In this document: one piece after another, positions 1 to 12,196 of the stretch
Layout of the letters: every line of letters starts with the position of its first letter
Numbering within the stretch: the first letter of the stretch is position 1
Made by a program: the position numbers and the translations under genes
The notes under the pieces: generated by a model
What the model saw: the letters and a program-made list of their open reading frames with translations, nothing else
Databases searched by the model: none
What the model was told of the DNA's origin: nothing
Source of the DNA: Miscanthus floridulus
Taxonomy: Eukaryota > Streptophyta > Magnoliopsida > Poales > Poaceae
Direction of reading: 5' to 3'
Assembly (NCBI RefSeq): GCF_019320115.1
Contig: NC_089597.1
Location: forward strand, 123,653,485 to 123,717,484
DNA: 64,000 nt

Positions 1-2543
1 GCGACGTCCTCCTAACGCGCGCCTTCGACCGTGTCCGCACGGCGTGCATCCATCACCCACTGCGCGGAGACTTGCTCGGCCACCAACTTTGCGTGTGGCA
101 GCAAGCTCTCCCCGAGTGAGTGGATGTCCTCCACACTCTAGCCATCGGCATACCCACTGCAGATGGCGGTGAAGTCTAGGTCCGAGTGGTATGTCAACAC
201 CGAAGTCAACACCCCCGACGTCCCATAGAATAGCCTATCGGTGATGAGGGCTCGAACCTCATCCAAAACCTCTGCCAGCCGGATGGCGAGCGCGCTGGTA
301 CTTGGCGCCGACCCAAAGACCTCCGAGATAACGAGCTAGGCAACATTGCGTAGCTGGTCAAGTTCCCCCTCAAGAGCACATCGCTCTTCAAGGGACTTGG
401 CCAGTGCCTCCACATTCCGACCAATCATCGCCTTGGCCGTCTCCAGGTCCTGCTCCAACGACTCCACATTTCCTCCCAGCTCTGGAAGAAGGCCGACAAG
501 CTCAGAAGTAGGCTAAAGAAAAGAAAACCAAGACACCAAAAGCATAAAGGGTATGTACCGAGGCATGTGTTCTCAAGGATGGAGAGTCTCTCCTCCTGTC
601 GAGTCACCTGCTCGCACAACTGGAAGTTAAACTCCTCAGTCCCAAGCACCCGGCCCCAGAGCTCAAGCACTTCCTGGTTGGCCCCCGACCGGGCCTTCCG
701 CTCCAACTCTAGGGTCTCTAGGGTACTCTGGAGTGCCACCTCAGTCTCCGCCATGGACTTCTGTCACGCCGCCTTGGTCTCCGCCTGGTGGACCTTCACC
801 GCCTCAAGCGCCCGCTCGGTGGTGGTCGCCCGCGCCCCGGTCATCTCCGCCGCCTGGTCTTAGGACTCACGGCGGGCAGACTCCAGCTCGTGCTCAAGCT
901 TGGTGACCCGGGCGTGCTCCATTCGGAGGAAGCAAGACTTGCAGCTCGACATCTCCTCTAGACCCTGCAAAATAAGAAGCAAGCAAGATGAGGCAACCGA
1001 TGAAAGACCAGGAGTCAAAGACGAACATAGAAAACTCACCACTATGACACAGGACAGGTCAACCGTGACCGCATGCTAGACGGACTTGGCGTGCTCTAGG
1101 GCCTCCTCCAGCTTCACCCTGGTTTGGGCGAGATCGGACTCCATCGCAAGTCCTCTCCCCCCAAGCACGTCCTAGAGCTGACACTCCTGCTCATCCTGAA
1201 GGACAAACCACACCTTCCTCAGGTCCTCAGGACAGGGCCACACCAGGTCAGTCGCCCCCTACCTGCTGGAGGGCCTAGACGACGATTGGACCACCGCTAG
1301 CTCCTGCAATGGCACCGATGGCTCCACCTCATCACCTTCCTCGCCATTGGAGGGGATCTCCACTACCTTGATCTCACGGTCCTCCAACGGACGTTCCACC
1401 TCTGGCCTAGCCGCGACCTCCCCTGACACCTCCGGCTCCAACCAGGAGGGTGAACCATGTAGCCCTCCGCCCGGTGAGGCAGGGAGCCCGGTCTCCCTCT
1501 CTTCTTCTGCCGTAGCTGGTGCAGGAGGGGCCACAAGGGTTACCACCGATGCGGCCTCTGCCGTCACGGCCGGAATCACCACCAACACCGTCGCCACCGC
1601 TGCCACCGTACTGGCGACTGACCTGAGGGGCGCCGCCCCTGAAGGGAAGGACCCATCGCCACCACCTTGCTCTCCCCACCGCTCACCATGGTTCACTGCA
1701 AGGTGGGCCTCCAATCCTCTCGCATGGGAGTTGGCGCGATGCTCAGCCCCATCAGCATCTGGCCGCTGTCGAAAGAAATACAAGTCAGTCGCACTCCAGA
1801 AAACTCGAACAAAAAGATCGAAAAGAAACAAAGAAAAGGCATACCGGGATGTAAGCGGTAGGGCTCTGAAGCCCTGACCCGACATCAATGGGCCCGCCGG
1901 GTGAGGACCGCTCCCGAGCCGCGACCCACACCCCCTCAATTCAATCAGGGGGGGGAGTCGACCCAACTAGCTCCTGCTCAGCCCACGAATCACCACGACC
2001 TTCAGCTCGGGGCACGCCGACCGGAGCAGCTGGCGGGGCATCCTCCCATTGTGGGTCACGCATTGGCGCTGGCCCCGATGATGCGTGGGTGCGAGCCCGC
2101 TCCTCCGACCGCCTGACCTATCCCGCCATGCCCACAGCAGGCGGGGACGAGGCCGACGATGCCTCCGAAGGGCGCGGTGACCGCGTCCTCTTCGCCTCCT
2201 GTTCACCAACGGCGTTCAAACTCGCGGCTCGCTTCCTCAGCATGGAAACATCGCCACGCCTGTCCACCTCCCACTCACTGCCAGCGGATGCGGCCGTAGG
2301 ATCACGACGCTCCGCCAAGGTCACGACGACCTCCCGGCCTTCCTCCTCCTCGGAGAAGATCACATCATCGCCCACCTCTATGGGGTCCTCTAACTTGAGC
2401 TCTGACTCGACATCGCTCCTATTTTCCTTGGCCCGCACATGTCGGGTGATCTCCATCTCCTTCTCATGCTTCCGTCGAGCCATCTCGGCTTTCTTCTTCT
2501 TCCTCTCAACCGCCGCCTCCTTTAGGGTGGCCTGCCGGGCCAC
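1..2543 (-). pseudogene. Antisense ORF of the Tat element, downstream coiled-coil portion, fragmented
   Basis: Minus-strand frames at 2118-2543, 1259-1966, 860-1042 and 425-754 look like the C-terminal half of the antisense ORF. The first is highly charged (KEAAVERKKKKAEMARRKHE). The last is a heptad-like coiled coil (TEVALQSTLETLELERKARS). The GC-rich frames are separated by apparent introns or frameshifts that I cannot place exactly. No enzymatic motif is visible. The neighbouring PF04195-like exon supports assignment to the same transposon gene. Confidence 0.45.
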
Positions 2544-2616
2544 GCCCTCTAGCCCCTTCGGAAGGTGCGGCTGAGACTTGTAAGCTCCGAGTCCCTATGG
2601 AACGGACGACACGAAG

Positions 2617-3801
2617 TCAAGAATACAGTTGAATAGGATTGAAAGGGACACAAAGTAAGGAAAGGAGAATGTACCAGCTTGGATAGCCTTGAAGGATTAA
2701 GGGCTCTGGGCTTCCATCAAGGGACTCCTTGGGCCTCAGCTGCAGCACCCGGTGGAGGTAACTCCAGACCTTGTCATTCGGCAGCTCCTCCAGTGACGCA
2801 CGGTCGGGGTCCGCCGAGCCATTATACAGCCACATCGGCCGCGTTGTCTCCACCAGCGGGGCGACCCGATGGCGAAAGAAGGTGTGGAACACCCGCACCC
2901 CGTCAAGTCCCCACCGCACTAGCTTCTGGAGCTCCACCTCGATAATCTCTAGCTTCTTCTTCTGTCGGCTGGAGGGGCCCCATGACTAGCTCTCCTGCCT
3001 CTCTAGCCTCCTATCGGTAAAAGGCAGGAATGGTGCCTCCACCGGGTTCTTGATGTAGAACCATTCCCCTTGCCAACCCCAACTAGAATCACAGGGGGTG
3101 TACGAGGGATACGAGCCTAACATGCTCGGTTTCTTCTACAGAGCGAAGCCCCCCACTAGCGCGACCTTGAGCGGCTTCCCCTTCGACAATGCTCTCCTAG
3201 AGAACATCCGCCGGAAGAGATCCACGTGCGGCTCCATCCCGAGGAAGGCCTCACACACAGTGATAAATCTGGCGATGTGCAGCACCCTAGTCGGATTGAG
3301 GTGCTGTAGCTCCAGGCCCCACTCATTGAGGAGCCCGCGCAGGAACCAGTGCACGGGGTATCCTAACCCGTGCTCATGAAAGGCGAGGAAGGAAACCACC
3401 TCGCTGGCCTGAGGTTGCGGGAAATCCTCCCCCGCAGGAGCTCTCCAGTGCGCCACCTCATTTGGCGGCAGAAACCCCTTTCGGCGAAGGCTGCCAGCAC
3501 CGACTCCCTCACGACCGATGACCTCCAGCTCAACATTGCGCTCTGGGTTTGCGAATGGATCTGTGAGTTTTCTCCTCTCCCTCGCCCTCCCATTTTCTCT
3601 CCTAGGAACTGCCATGGCACTCAAACGCTCTTGGCAAGAAGGAAGAAGGAGAAGAGGTGATAGATGAGGAAAAGGCGAAGGAACAGAAGCCCTCTCCCTT
3701 CCCCTACTTAAAGAAAGAGGCACAACAGTTGGGAAAGGCGTAGCAATTGGGGAAAGGCAAAACGACAGGGGCGAAAAACCCTCTACCTTCCCCCAATTCA
3801 A
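2617..3801 (-). pseudogene. Antisense ORF of the Tat element, N-terminal part ('putative gypsy type transposon' domain, PF04195-like)
   Basis: The minus-strand frame from 3801 to 3136 encodes 221 residues; the probable start is the Met of MAVPRRENGRARERRKL at about residue 63. It carries the pattern FLAFHEHGLGYPVHWFLRGL and FITVCEAFLGMEPHVDLFRR, typical of the PF04195 family in grass retrotransposons. A TAG at 3136-3138 interrupts the same frame, which then continues to about 2670 with PLVETTRPMWLYNGSADPD and LPNDKVWSYLHRVLQLRP. Another in-frame TAG lies between them, after RRLERQES, where the family normally has Trp. So this is a decayed single reading frame, not two genes. Function is unknown; the family is confined to transposons. 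Confidence 0.65.
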
Positions 3802-4849
3802 TGTGGATGGGATACGATGGGACGTGTCCTAACCAATGGGATGCACCCTGCCCGACAGAATAGTGCCTGGTCAGACGGGACGTGGCCTGGGTATGGCCCA
3901 TCACTACCACACGCCGGGCGCAAGAAACAAGGCACCACTACTTGAAGGCGGCCCTCCGCCTTCCTAGGCAGGACTTGGAAAGGCCCAACGATAGGATCTC
4001 CACTAGGAGAGACCAATGGGCTTCCTGAGTCAATCGGACGGCTCAGGCGAACGCCGAGAGACAGGTAAGGAGCAGAGGGACGCCCCATGTGGGCCATGCC
4101 AACTCTGTCATGAACAACGAGCGCAGATCCCGGTCGGACATATCCGATAGGAGCTCCTCAAACCCCATCACTCGAGTCATCAAGGTAACATTACCAAACC
4201 CCACTATTTCTTTATATGAACATTCATTCATCCGTGCACGCATTCATTCATTCCATACATCCAAAAGCATCTCATATGCAGTAAAATGCATCACAACGCT
4301 CCGTGTTACGTCACGAAGCGGTAGTTGCCTCATTCAACATGAGCAACGACTGACCAAGGTTTGAAGGTTGGCCCACGAAGGGCTCGAGGCCACCTCACAT
4401 CAAATGGAGCCAGGGGAGAAAACACAGCTGAGCCCCGAGCGGCCCTCGCCCAGTCTGCCTCGAAGTAGATAGGATCATCTCAACCTTCTCGTTCGATCCT
4501 AACCTCGAGCCAAACCCACAGAATCTCCATCGAGGGGAGGCCAGCGGGCCACCTGGGTCGGTCTCTAGAATGACGCAGGCATCTGCCGGGTTACAGGTTA
4601 AGGAGCAGTGGAGTGCCACAAGAGGGCTATGCCAACCCCATCACGAATGACGGAACCGGACTTCACTCGAACGTGCCCATTAGTGAGCTCACCGAGTGCG
4701 TCACTCGAGCCATCGAGGCAAGCGACGTTAGCTCAGTCCCTCCGGTTGCGAGAAACCACGGACGCGGTAATGCACAAAACTCAACCGACCCCTGCCAAGC
4801 CCAATGGGGCTCAGGGGCTCAAGAGACCCAAATGCCTCGGCTGCGCCTA
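3802..4849. other. Noncoding spacer of the Tat element
   Basis: About 1 kb between the antisense ORF and the tandem repeat. I see short overlapping ORFs on both strands but no domain, and treat it as internal noncoding DNA of the retrotransposon. Confidence 0.5.
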
Positions 4850-5590
4850 GGTCCGCGACTCTGACTCACCCGATCCCACGACGCGCCTGACGCCTGGATC
4901 CACGACTCAAACTAGCCCGATGCCCCGACGCGCCCGATGCCTAGATCCGCGAGTCCATCTTGTCTGATCCCTTGGCACGCCGGACGCCTGGATCCACGAC
5001 TAGATCTGTGACTCCGACTCGCTCGAACCCCCAGCGCGCCCCATGCCTGGATCCATGAGTCTGTCTCGTCCGATCCCTTGGCACGCCCGACGCTTGGATC
5101 TACGACTCCGACTCGCCCGATGCCTAGATCCGTGACTCCGTCTCGTCCGATCCCTTGGCACGCCCGACGCCTGGATCCACGACTAGATCCGTGACTCTGA
5201 CTCGCTTGATCCCTCGGCGCGCCCGATGCCTAGATCCGTGAATCCGTCTCATCCGATCCCTTGGCACACCCGACGCCTAGATCCGCGACTCTGACTCGCT
5301 CGATCCCCCAGCGCGCCCGATGCCTGGATTCATGAGTCCATCTCGTCCGATCCCTTGGCACGCCCAGCGCCTTGGTTAGCGACTTCGACTCGCCTGATCC
5401 TCGGATCCGCGACTCTGATTCGCCCGAACCCTTGGCATGCCCGACGCCTTGGTTAGCGACTCCGACTCGCCTGATCCCCGGATCTACAACTCTGATTCGC
5501 CCGAACCCTCGGCACGCCCGATGCACCAGTAGACGAAACTCCATCTCGCCCGATCCCTCGGCCGCGACCAAACGCCTAGGACCACGCTCC
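4850..5590. repeat. GC-rich irregular tandem repeat in the Tat spacer
   Basis: Variants of 'GATCCGCGACTCCGACTCGC' followed by 'CCCTTGGCACGCCCGACGCC' recur about a dozen times at irregular spacing, roughly 55 to 110 bp. Open frames across it are repeat artefacts. Such arrays are common upstream of the 3' LTR in Tat elements. Confidence 0.75.
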
Positions 5591-5668
5591 TAGAAATGAT
5601 GGGCCAGTAACTGGAAAAGGGAGGCTACGCCCACCAAAGTGCACACACTCTCACGCCCGCTGACAAAA

Positions 5669-5915
5669 CCCCCAAGCGATTCTGCCTGAATCGCCCGGGG
5701 GCTCGGGGGCTACACCCACGGGTGCGCTCGCGCGCGCATGCTAACGAAACAAAACTTTCCCCGCTGGCAACACAAAAACCCCCCTAGACGATTCTACCCC
5801 AATCGCCCGGGGGCTCGAGGGCTACACCCGCGGGTGCGCTTGCGCGCACCCGCCGTCAAGACAAAAAAATCCCCCAGATGATTCTACCCGAATCACCCGG
5901 GGGCTCGGGGGCTCC
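5669..5915 (+). repeat. Triplicated polypurine-tract region
   Basis: A segment of roughly 105 bp beginning with a C run and containing GATTCT...GAATC and CCCGGGGGCTCGGGGGCT is present three times (starting near 5669, 5778 and 5872). The third copy ends directly at the LTR, so its GGGGGCTCGGGGGCT is the likely plus-strand primer tract. The other two copies are extra polypurine-like tracts. Confidence 0.6.
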
Positions 5916-7111
5916 TATCGGGTTCATAAACCCGGGGTCCCTCATGGACCGGCTTCCCAGCAAAAGATCGGCCCAGCAGACGACGTTGCGAACGACGCGC
6001 AAACTCTTGGGCTGGCCCAAACACCTAAACGACAGGCCAGAAGGGCGATCTAATCTCCGACTTGAAGGCCTCGCTAAGGAGGAACATCGCTCGCTTTCGA
6101 CTCCGGCCCGCCTCTTCGACCGAAAGGCCTGGCCAAGGAGGAACAGCGCTCGCTTCCGACTCCGGCCAACCTCTCCGACCGGAAGGCCTAGCTAAACACC
6201 GCTTCCAAACTCCGACCCACGTCTCCGACCAAGGACGCACCAAACCCCTGCTTACAGCCCTTCACCGACTGGCGCAGTCGGAGCCAATTGGGACCAACCG
6301 ACTGGGGACGCCCACTCGGTGAGGACCAGGAAATGGACAGGGCAAGTAAGGCAGGGCATTCAAGTCGACCGCGATACCAAGGACCGTACCCTGCACACCT
6401 GCAGGACAGTAACCGACAGGACATGTCAGAAGGGTGCCCTGCAACCTTCCAGGCATGCCAGAACTCAAGCAGTGTTGTGGGCGCCGATATTTGCCCTACA
6501 GTGTTGTGGGCGCTATCAACTCCCATACCAGACAAACGCGGTAAGGCTCCCCACACATGCCTCTGTACATCAACTATGTTGTGGGTGCCGTCATCTACCA
6601 TACATTGTGAATACGGTAAAACCTTCCACATGCGTCTGATAACAACAGTGTTATGGACGCCTACCATCATCTTGTACCCGACGGCGTGGGCAACAAGACT
6701 TAGTAGCATGTGTACTCTCCCTCTCTCGCTTGTAAGGTCGTCTCCTTCATCTATAAAAGGGGATGCGCTCTCTCCCAACAGAGACATCAGAGAGTTCACT
6801 TACACACAACAGCAGAACCACTAGGTTCAAACCTCGAGCACACGCTCAAACACTCAGCACACGTAGGAGCTTCCGTCACTCTCGGCCCTTCAGACCGGAG
6901 TCCGACCGGGCCTCTTGCAGCCCCATCTTTCTCCATTCCGTTTGTAACCCCACAGCAAACTTCGAGCACCTGGGCTTAGGAATAAAGTCACCGACCGACT
7001 CAAACTGGACGTAGGGCACGTTGCCTGAACCAGTATAACCCTGTGTCATTGAGTGCTAGGCCACATCCGAAACTACAAATATTTACGTGTTGGTCACTTT
7101 CTGCACCGACA
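5916..7111 (+). repeat. 3' LTR of the Tat element (1196 bp)
   Basis: Starts TATCGGGTTCATAAACCCGG; the expected TGTCGG terminus has one transition. It ends CTGCACCGACA, the inverted counterpart. A polypurine tract precedes it. A TATA box (CTATAAAAGG) at 6751-6760 is followed by a pyrimidine-rich leader, fitting a U3-R-U5 order. Between about 6470 and 6660 the phrase 'TGTTGTGGGCGC' and variants recur, a short internal repeat in U3. The partner 5' LTR is outside the window, so the TSD cannot be tested. Confidence 0.75.
6751..6760 (+). promoter_or_regulatory. TATA box of the Tat LTR
   Basis: CTATAAAAGG lies about 350 bp before the LTR 3' end, with a CT-rich stretch before it and a C/A-rich leader after it, as expected for an LTR pol II promoter. 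Confidence 0.65.
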
Positions 7112-7849
7112 CTGATTGTCCAGCTTGATGCTTAAGCTTTTTATTTACTGACTAGACCTGCTGTTGTCTTCGTCAGAAGTATCAGATAACAATTATACCT
7201 TTTTAACTCCAACAGTGATTGAGCGAAAAAATTTCTTCATCGCGGATCGTGATGCCTCACTCACATGGAACCATTGAAAATAAATGGTTACCACAAGATC
7301 TAAAACAGCTAAGCCATGCATGAAGGAATTCAAGATCCAGATATAACTACTTGGCTACTGAGGAAGTACTCTCCCCTATAGGTCCAACGAAAAGTTTTGC
7401 TTCTTGTGCACCCCATATAACTAGACAACTAGTGCATTCTCGAGTATGACTAGCTAGGGTTTGGAATTTCGGCCGATTTTCGTCAATTTTCAGTCGTATC
7501 AGTGACCTGTACGAAATATACAAATTTGTAATTTTGGTTCCATTTCATTCAGTTCTTTTTTTCAAATTTAGCCAAATTTTCATAAAGATTTGAAAATTTC
7601 AACCCAGATTTCATTGATTTTTACGATTTTCGGTCCTACACCGGACCCTCTGGTATTTATATCTCAAATGGTAGGATGAACCCTAGCTATATGCATGTCC
7701 ACCGCTATTAATTTCAGAAGGTAGATGAGAATGAATCGACTGCTAGTAAGTAGGTAACATTGATCAAGGGTTAAGACGATGGGAAGTGCGTGTACCATGG
7801 ATCTGGCTTGAGATTGAACTTGAAGAACGAGAGCCGCGCCAAAGAAATA
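7112..7849. other. Host sequence, no gene seen
   Basis: AT-rich noncoding DNA after the Tat LTR. The part from about 7450 to 7640 is rich in AATTTCGG/CCGATTTT-like words and looks like an old transposon fragment of unknown class. No credible ORF. Confidence 0.4.
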
Positions 7850-9110
7850 TTCCTCGATCTTAGAGGTGCAAGAGTCCTAGTCCTGCTTCATAGATAGACA
7901 GAAAATGTAGAGCAAGGCCGATTAATCGCCAAGAAACAACGCATCAGCTGCAGATGAAATGAGATTTTGATTGGTGAGCAGGGACAATACCTTGACAACC
8001 CTTCAGATTTCAGCAGTGGATGGAAGTGCTCACCCTTGCTGATGTATTAGCATAAGCTGGTTTGCCTAACTGGATCGAGGTGAGCATACATGCGTATTTG
8101 TCAAGACCACAGTGAGAGGAACCTTAGCTATCGGCCCTTGAAATACGGAGTACTGTAGTATTAAAAACTGAGAGCAGCATGCGACACCCTTGGAACATGG
8201 AGGAAAGGATGGCATTAGTTTGGTGTAAAATCCATCAACACCGAGGATGGCAAGCATATATAGATCCATCCTGATACAAAGCAATACGTACAATAGTAAC
8301 AAACTAAAGTCAACGAACTAGTACTAGTAGCGTAATAAGTTGACAATCGAATCATCGAAGTTGATGAACATTAATTCATCGTTCATGTGTCTCCCCAGTT
8401 TAATTTCATAGACTGTGTGCTGATCAGTGATCATATGCACTAGATAGAATCGAGTATTCGACGTACCATGCCAGTATGCCACGCATGTCCCTTGTGGAGG
8501 TGGAGCCCAGAGCGTGCGGTGTGCCGTCGCGCAGCAGGAGGGACGCACCGGCGAGGCTAGCGCTTGCCGCCGCCGGCGTCGGTATCCATCCACGATACGG
8601 AGTAGAAAAACAAATGGCAGCGCAGTTGAGTCTGCTACAAGCCACAGGAATTGGACAAGTAGCGACGCACAGCAGACATGGCGAGGATGATACCTGGATG
8701 CAATGCAACCTGGCTGGGTCACCCTTGACCTTGAGCACACAGAAGACAGAACTAATCCCCTTCAACTCGCGTGGTGCTGCCAGCCTGCCACACCACACGT
8801 TCTGTCGTAGAGCACACCTGGGCTGCCTGCCACTGCCAGTGAGTTGTTCTTCTCATCTTTCTGAGATAACTGCTGACGGAACCCTGCAAGGATTAAACTG
8901 AATGATCCTAAACAGAACGGTGCTTCAAGTAGTGCAATTAGCTGCTTTCACGCGTCTTCCTAGACCTAGAGTCTCACGAGCAATCAAACGTCGATCTGTG
9001 TTAGTAATAGCCACATTTCCATTTCGTGGAAATGAACAATCAATCGTCTCTACACTGCATGCCTACTCGTGTCAACAACTCGGTGAAGGGGGAGCGTTTG
9101 GGGGTGGAGA
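7850..9110. repeat. Diverged paralogue of the NLR-flanking sequence
   Basis: The text around 7865-8045 (GTCCTGCTTCATAGATAGAC, then ACCTTGACAACCCTTCAGAT) matches 55975-56130 with small gaps. The part at 8850-8960 (TGAGATAACTGCTGACGGAA, CTGAATGATCCTAAACAG) matches 56500-56530, 59430-59500 and 50915-50940. GC-rich ORFs here (8324-8740 minus, 8476-8901 plus) have no recognisable domain and correspond to noncoding DNA in the other copies. I read it as a remnant of an ancestral NLR tandem duplication now about 43 kb from the NLR because transposons inserted between. Confidence 0.6.
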
Positions 9111-9247
9111 ATGGTCTTTAGTTTGGACACCTATTTTTGTTCTGTTGGTCTTTGTTGAATTAATGTACTACTATCTTATATTGATCGAGAGGTACCATCT
9201 TCAATCAATCTTTAAATTTGTCATATATTAGTTATTCAGTGATTGCA

Positions 9248-12181
9248 TGTAACACCCCAAAATTTGCCACTTTTGAAAATAGAGTTAAAATGATTTATTT
9301 GTGAATTATTGTGCACATGAAAACATAGGAAAATAAAAAAATTTCATTGATTTCAAATTTATCATAAGGTAGAAACGTGTTTGTTGCATTCATGTCGGTC
9401 GCACCTTGTGTTTCTATGTGCAAAATGTATGTTTTTTTATACGTTTAGGAGACGAATATTTATCTCTAGGAATTTTCTAGCTTCTTTCTGGAATTTAATT
9501 CCTACCTTCTTCACCTTAATCTTTATGCTCCAAGTTCCCAATAATATTTAATGAGCTCCAAATACTTTATTTGGGTTCATCATGTTCCAAAGTGTCTCTG
9601 AGAATTTTCTCCCAATTTTTGGAGGTCTTGGAGTATTTTTCTGTGGCTTAAATATCAATTCTGGACTTTTCTAGAATTGTTTTATCCATGAAATTAATTA
9701 ATTCCGAAAATAATAAATTTCTTATTTTTCTCAACGCTCAAAGCCCATGTGCAATAATTCTAATAAATTCTAAAGGCCCATACATTTATTTACTAATGGG
9801 CTTTAATGATTATTTAGGCCCATTAGTAAATGTGGAGGGGGTAACATCAATTAGTACCATATCGCTAGTTGACGTGGATCTGGGGAGTTTTTCTTCCTAT
9901 ATATATCAACCAACCCCTTGGGCAAAGCACACCAAAACTACCGTATGGAGAGCCCCTAGTTTGGGAAATCCCTCGTGTAGTAAATCAGATTTTTCTCATC
10001 CTTCTCTCGCCGTCGCCGTCGCCGTTGCCGTCTTGCTCCTCCTACGCCACCGAGGTACCCCTAGGTAAGACCGCCATCCAAAATGTTTTCCCAGACTTTG
10101 TCTTCTTCTTTTAAAAGCGTATTTTAGTCGGTTCACTTCAAAAGTACGTTTTCAGTTATTTATAGAATTGCCACTGATTTTGTTTTAGCCATAACTTCTC
10201 CGTTTTAACTCCAATTTGACCCGTTCAAATTGCGTTAGGTTCGTAATTTCATAATCTACATGTTCATACTACTGTTAAGTAGGTTTTCAACTTCTAAAAT
10301 TCGAGGTTAGATTTAATATATTATTTTAATAAAGGAAATCTTGTTTATTTCATATCTTTTGAGTTTTAGATCCGTTTTGACCCATTCAAGTCGCGTTAGA
10401 TTCATATCGACGAGATCTACGCGTTAGTAACAGTGGTTACCATATTACTATTTCTGAAATTTCATGTTTAAATCATATCTTGTTTAATAATTATGCAACT
10501 GGATTTTATAAATAGAATATGATTTGTTTCACTTTAGTTTTATAAATCAAATCTAAATTTGACTTAAATTATAATCTCTATACAATATCTTATATATGTT
10601 TTATATAATTAAAATACATGAAGCTAATAGTTTTATGAGTAGATCTTTCAGTAGTTGTATCTTTTCAACCGTAGCTCCGATTAGCGTGCTTCTCGCGTCT
10701 TTGTGTTCGTTGCGAGACGTAGATTCGTTTTACAAACTTTTCATCTTGATTTTATGTTTGGTGTATTGTTCTGATTTAGATCTATTGTTTGCTTCGTGTA
10801 TGATTGTATGGATGCTTGTGTGGTGCTTTATGATTTTGCCTAGTCGGTGAGATATACGTGGTGATCAAGAAGAGAAAGAAGAATGTTGAAGATTAAAGCT
10901 TACCAAAGAATCAGTGTTTTAAGGCAAGTATAGCATGGGATCTTCCTTGTTGTCCTATTCATCTTTAATCATTTAATTCATACTGCATGTGTCTACCTTG
11001 ACTGCCACTAAGGATTTCCTTGTACTTTGTTACCCTGTACCTTGACGCCTTTGGGTTATTGCATTGGGTAGTATGATGCTAGTGCTCAACTACAACCATG
11101 ATCTTATAACTTGACTAATGGTATATGCAATAAATATTAAAAGATGCTTTTTAGCAACATGGAACAAGGGGGCTAGAGCATTGGGCTGTTTTATGGTGCT
11201 CTAGATTCCTCTCCCTAATGACTTATCTGTAAGTGATCATCCGGGACTTACAGTATAGCTGTGAGGGCTTTATGGCTCTGGCTTTAGCTCAGTATGAGAA
11301 CCTTTTCTAGCTTTAGAGGTTACCTTTATGGCGCAAGAGGGGCTCCGGTTTGTATGATCTTGGCCTGCCAAGAGAGTGCACTTTGGTTTCTTGGTATATT
11401 GTTAGTCACTCCTTGGAGGGGGGTTCATGCTTATTGATGGGGAAACCTTAGCGGCCCTAACTTGTTAGACAAACCTTTAAAAAGCTTCATAGTGAACCCT
11501 GCCGACCTTCCTTAGTAGTGGGTCAAGAGGCTCGCGACCTCGGGCGAAAGGGTAAATCACGACTCACAGTGAAAGTGTACAACCTCTGCAGAGTGTAAAA
11601 CTGGTATATCAGCCGTGCTCATGGTTACGAGCGGCCTTGGAACCCTATGGAATAGATGATGAACACTAATGATACGGAAGATGAAGATGCTCATTAATGA
11701 TTACTGTTTATGCTATTCATTATTCATATTTACCTGATCATGTGTTTATGGGTTTGTGATGAACTTGTTGCCACCCCAATTGCTAAACAATGACTCATTA
11801 AAAGCTAATCACAGTTAAATCAGTGTCAACCTTTTGAGCCTCATGAACCCCATGTTATATTTGTTGAGTACGATATGCACTTACGCCTGCTTTACTTTTA
11901 TTTGGATGAAAATACCAGATGGGTACCAGATTGCTAGAGTTTGGAGGAATTAGGCTTGTGATCAACCAGTCAGTTGTCTCTGTGGATTTGGAGTCTTCAC
12001 CTGAAGATCGGAGTTGTCTTTCCGCTGTCTATACTCTAAGGTTATATTCTTTATACTAAGTACGTTATATATTGAGCATTGTCTATTGATATTACCCTTA
12101 TTTGTAGCTATATGTGAGATTTGACTTTCTGAGCTCACATATGGTGTGTATTTGGTTTTGTTCTTAAAACCGGGTGCTACA
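9248..12181 (+). repeat. 5' LTR of the Tekay element
   Basis: 2934 bp, TG...CA ends. It aligns with 15156-18092 over its full length with a few per cent of substitutions and small indels at most. A hairpin-forming segment (TTTACTAATGGGC and its complement) lies near 9793-9833. A TATA box at 9898 is followed by a GC/CT-rich leader. Short ORFs at 9688-10068 and 10596-10850 recur in the other LTR and have no domain. Confidence 0.93.
9898..9906 (+). promoter_or_regulatory. TATA box of the Tekay 5' LTR
   Basis: TATATATAT preceded by TTCTTCC and followed by a C-rich initiator region; the same box occurs in the 3' LTR near 15806. Confidence 0.6.
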
Positions 12182-12184
12182 AAG

Positions 12185-12196
12185 TGGTATCAGAGC
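12185..12196 (+). other. Primer-binding site (initiator tRNA-Met)
   Basis: TGGTATCAGAGC, complementary to the 3' end of plant initiator methionine tRNA, starts three bases after the 5' LTR. This fixes the element's orientation as plus. Confidence 0.9.

Larger units (their letters stand above)
1..7111 (+). mobile_element. Tat-type Ty3/gypsy LTR retrotransposon, 3' part
   Basis: Only the 3' portion of this element lies in the window; gag-pol would be to the left of base 1. The order is a long antisense ORF region (about 1-3801, read on the minus strand), a noncoding spacer, a GC-rich tandem repeat, a polypurine-tract region and a 3' LTR ending CCGACA at 7111. Extra antisense ORFs and long repetitive spacers between pol and the 3' LTR are known for the grass Tat lineage (RIRE2, Grande). 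Plus orientation follows from the LTR TATA box at 6751 and the purine tract just before the LTR. The lineage call is an inference because no reverse transcriptase is visible. Confidence 0.7.

Noticed and set aside
1347..1877. Plus-strand ORF of 176 codons in the Tat element
   Set aside because: It is the shadow of the GC-rich antisense ORF; the minus strand carries the recognisable transposon gene.
8324..8901. Overlapping ORFs of 124 to 141 codons on both strands
   Set aside because: The same sequence is noncoding in its paralogues near 56300 and 59300, and no domain is visible.
9688..10850. ORFs inside the Tekay LTR
   Set aside because: They are repeated in the other LTR, overlap the TATA box and leader, and have no domain.
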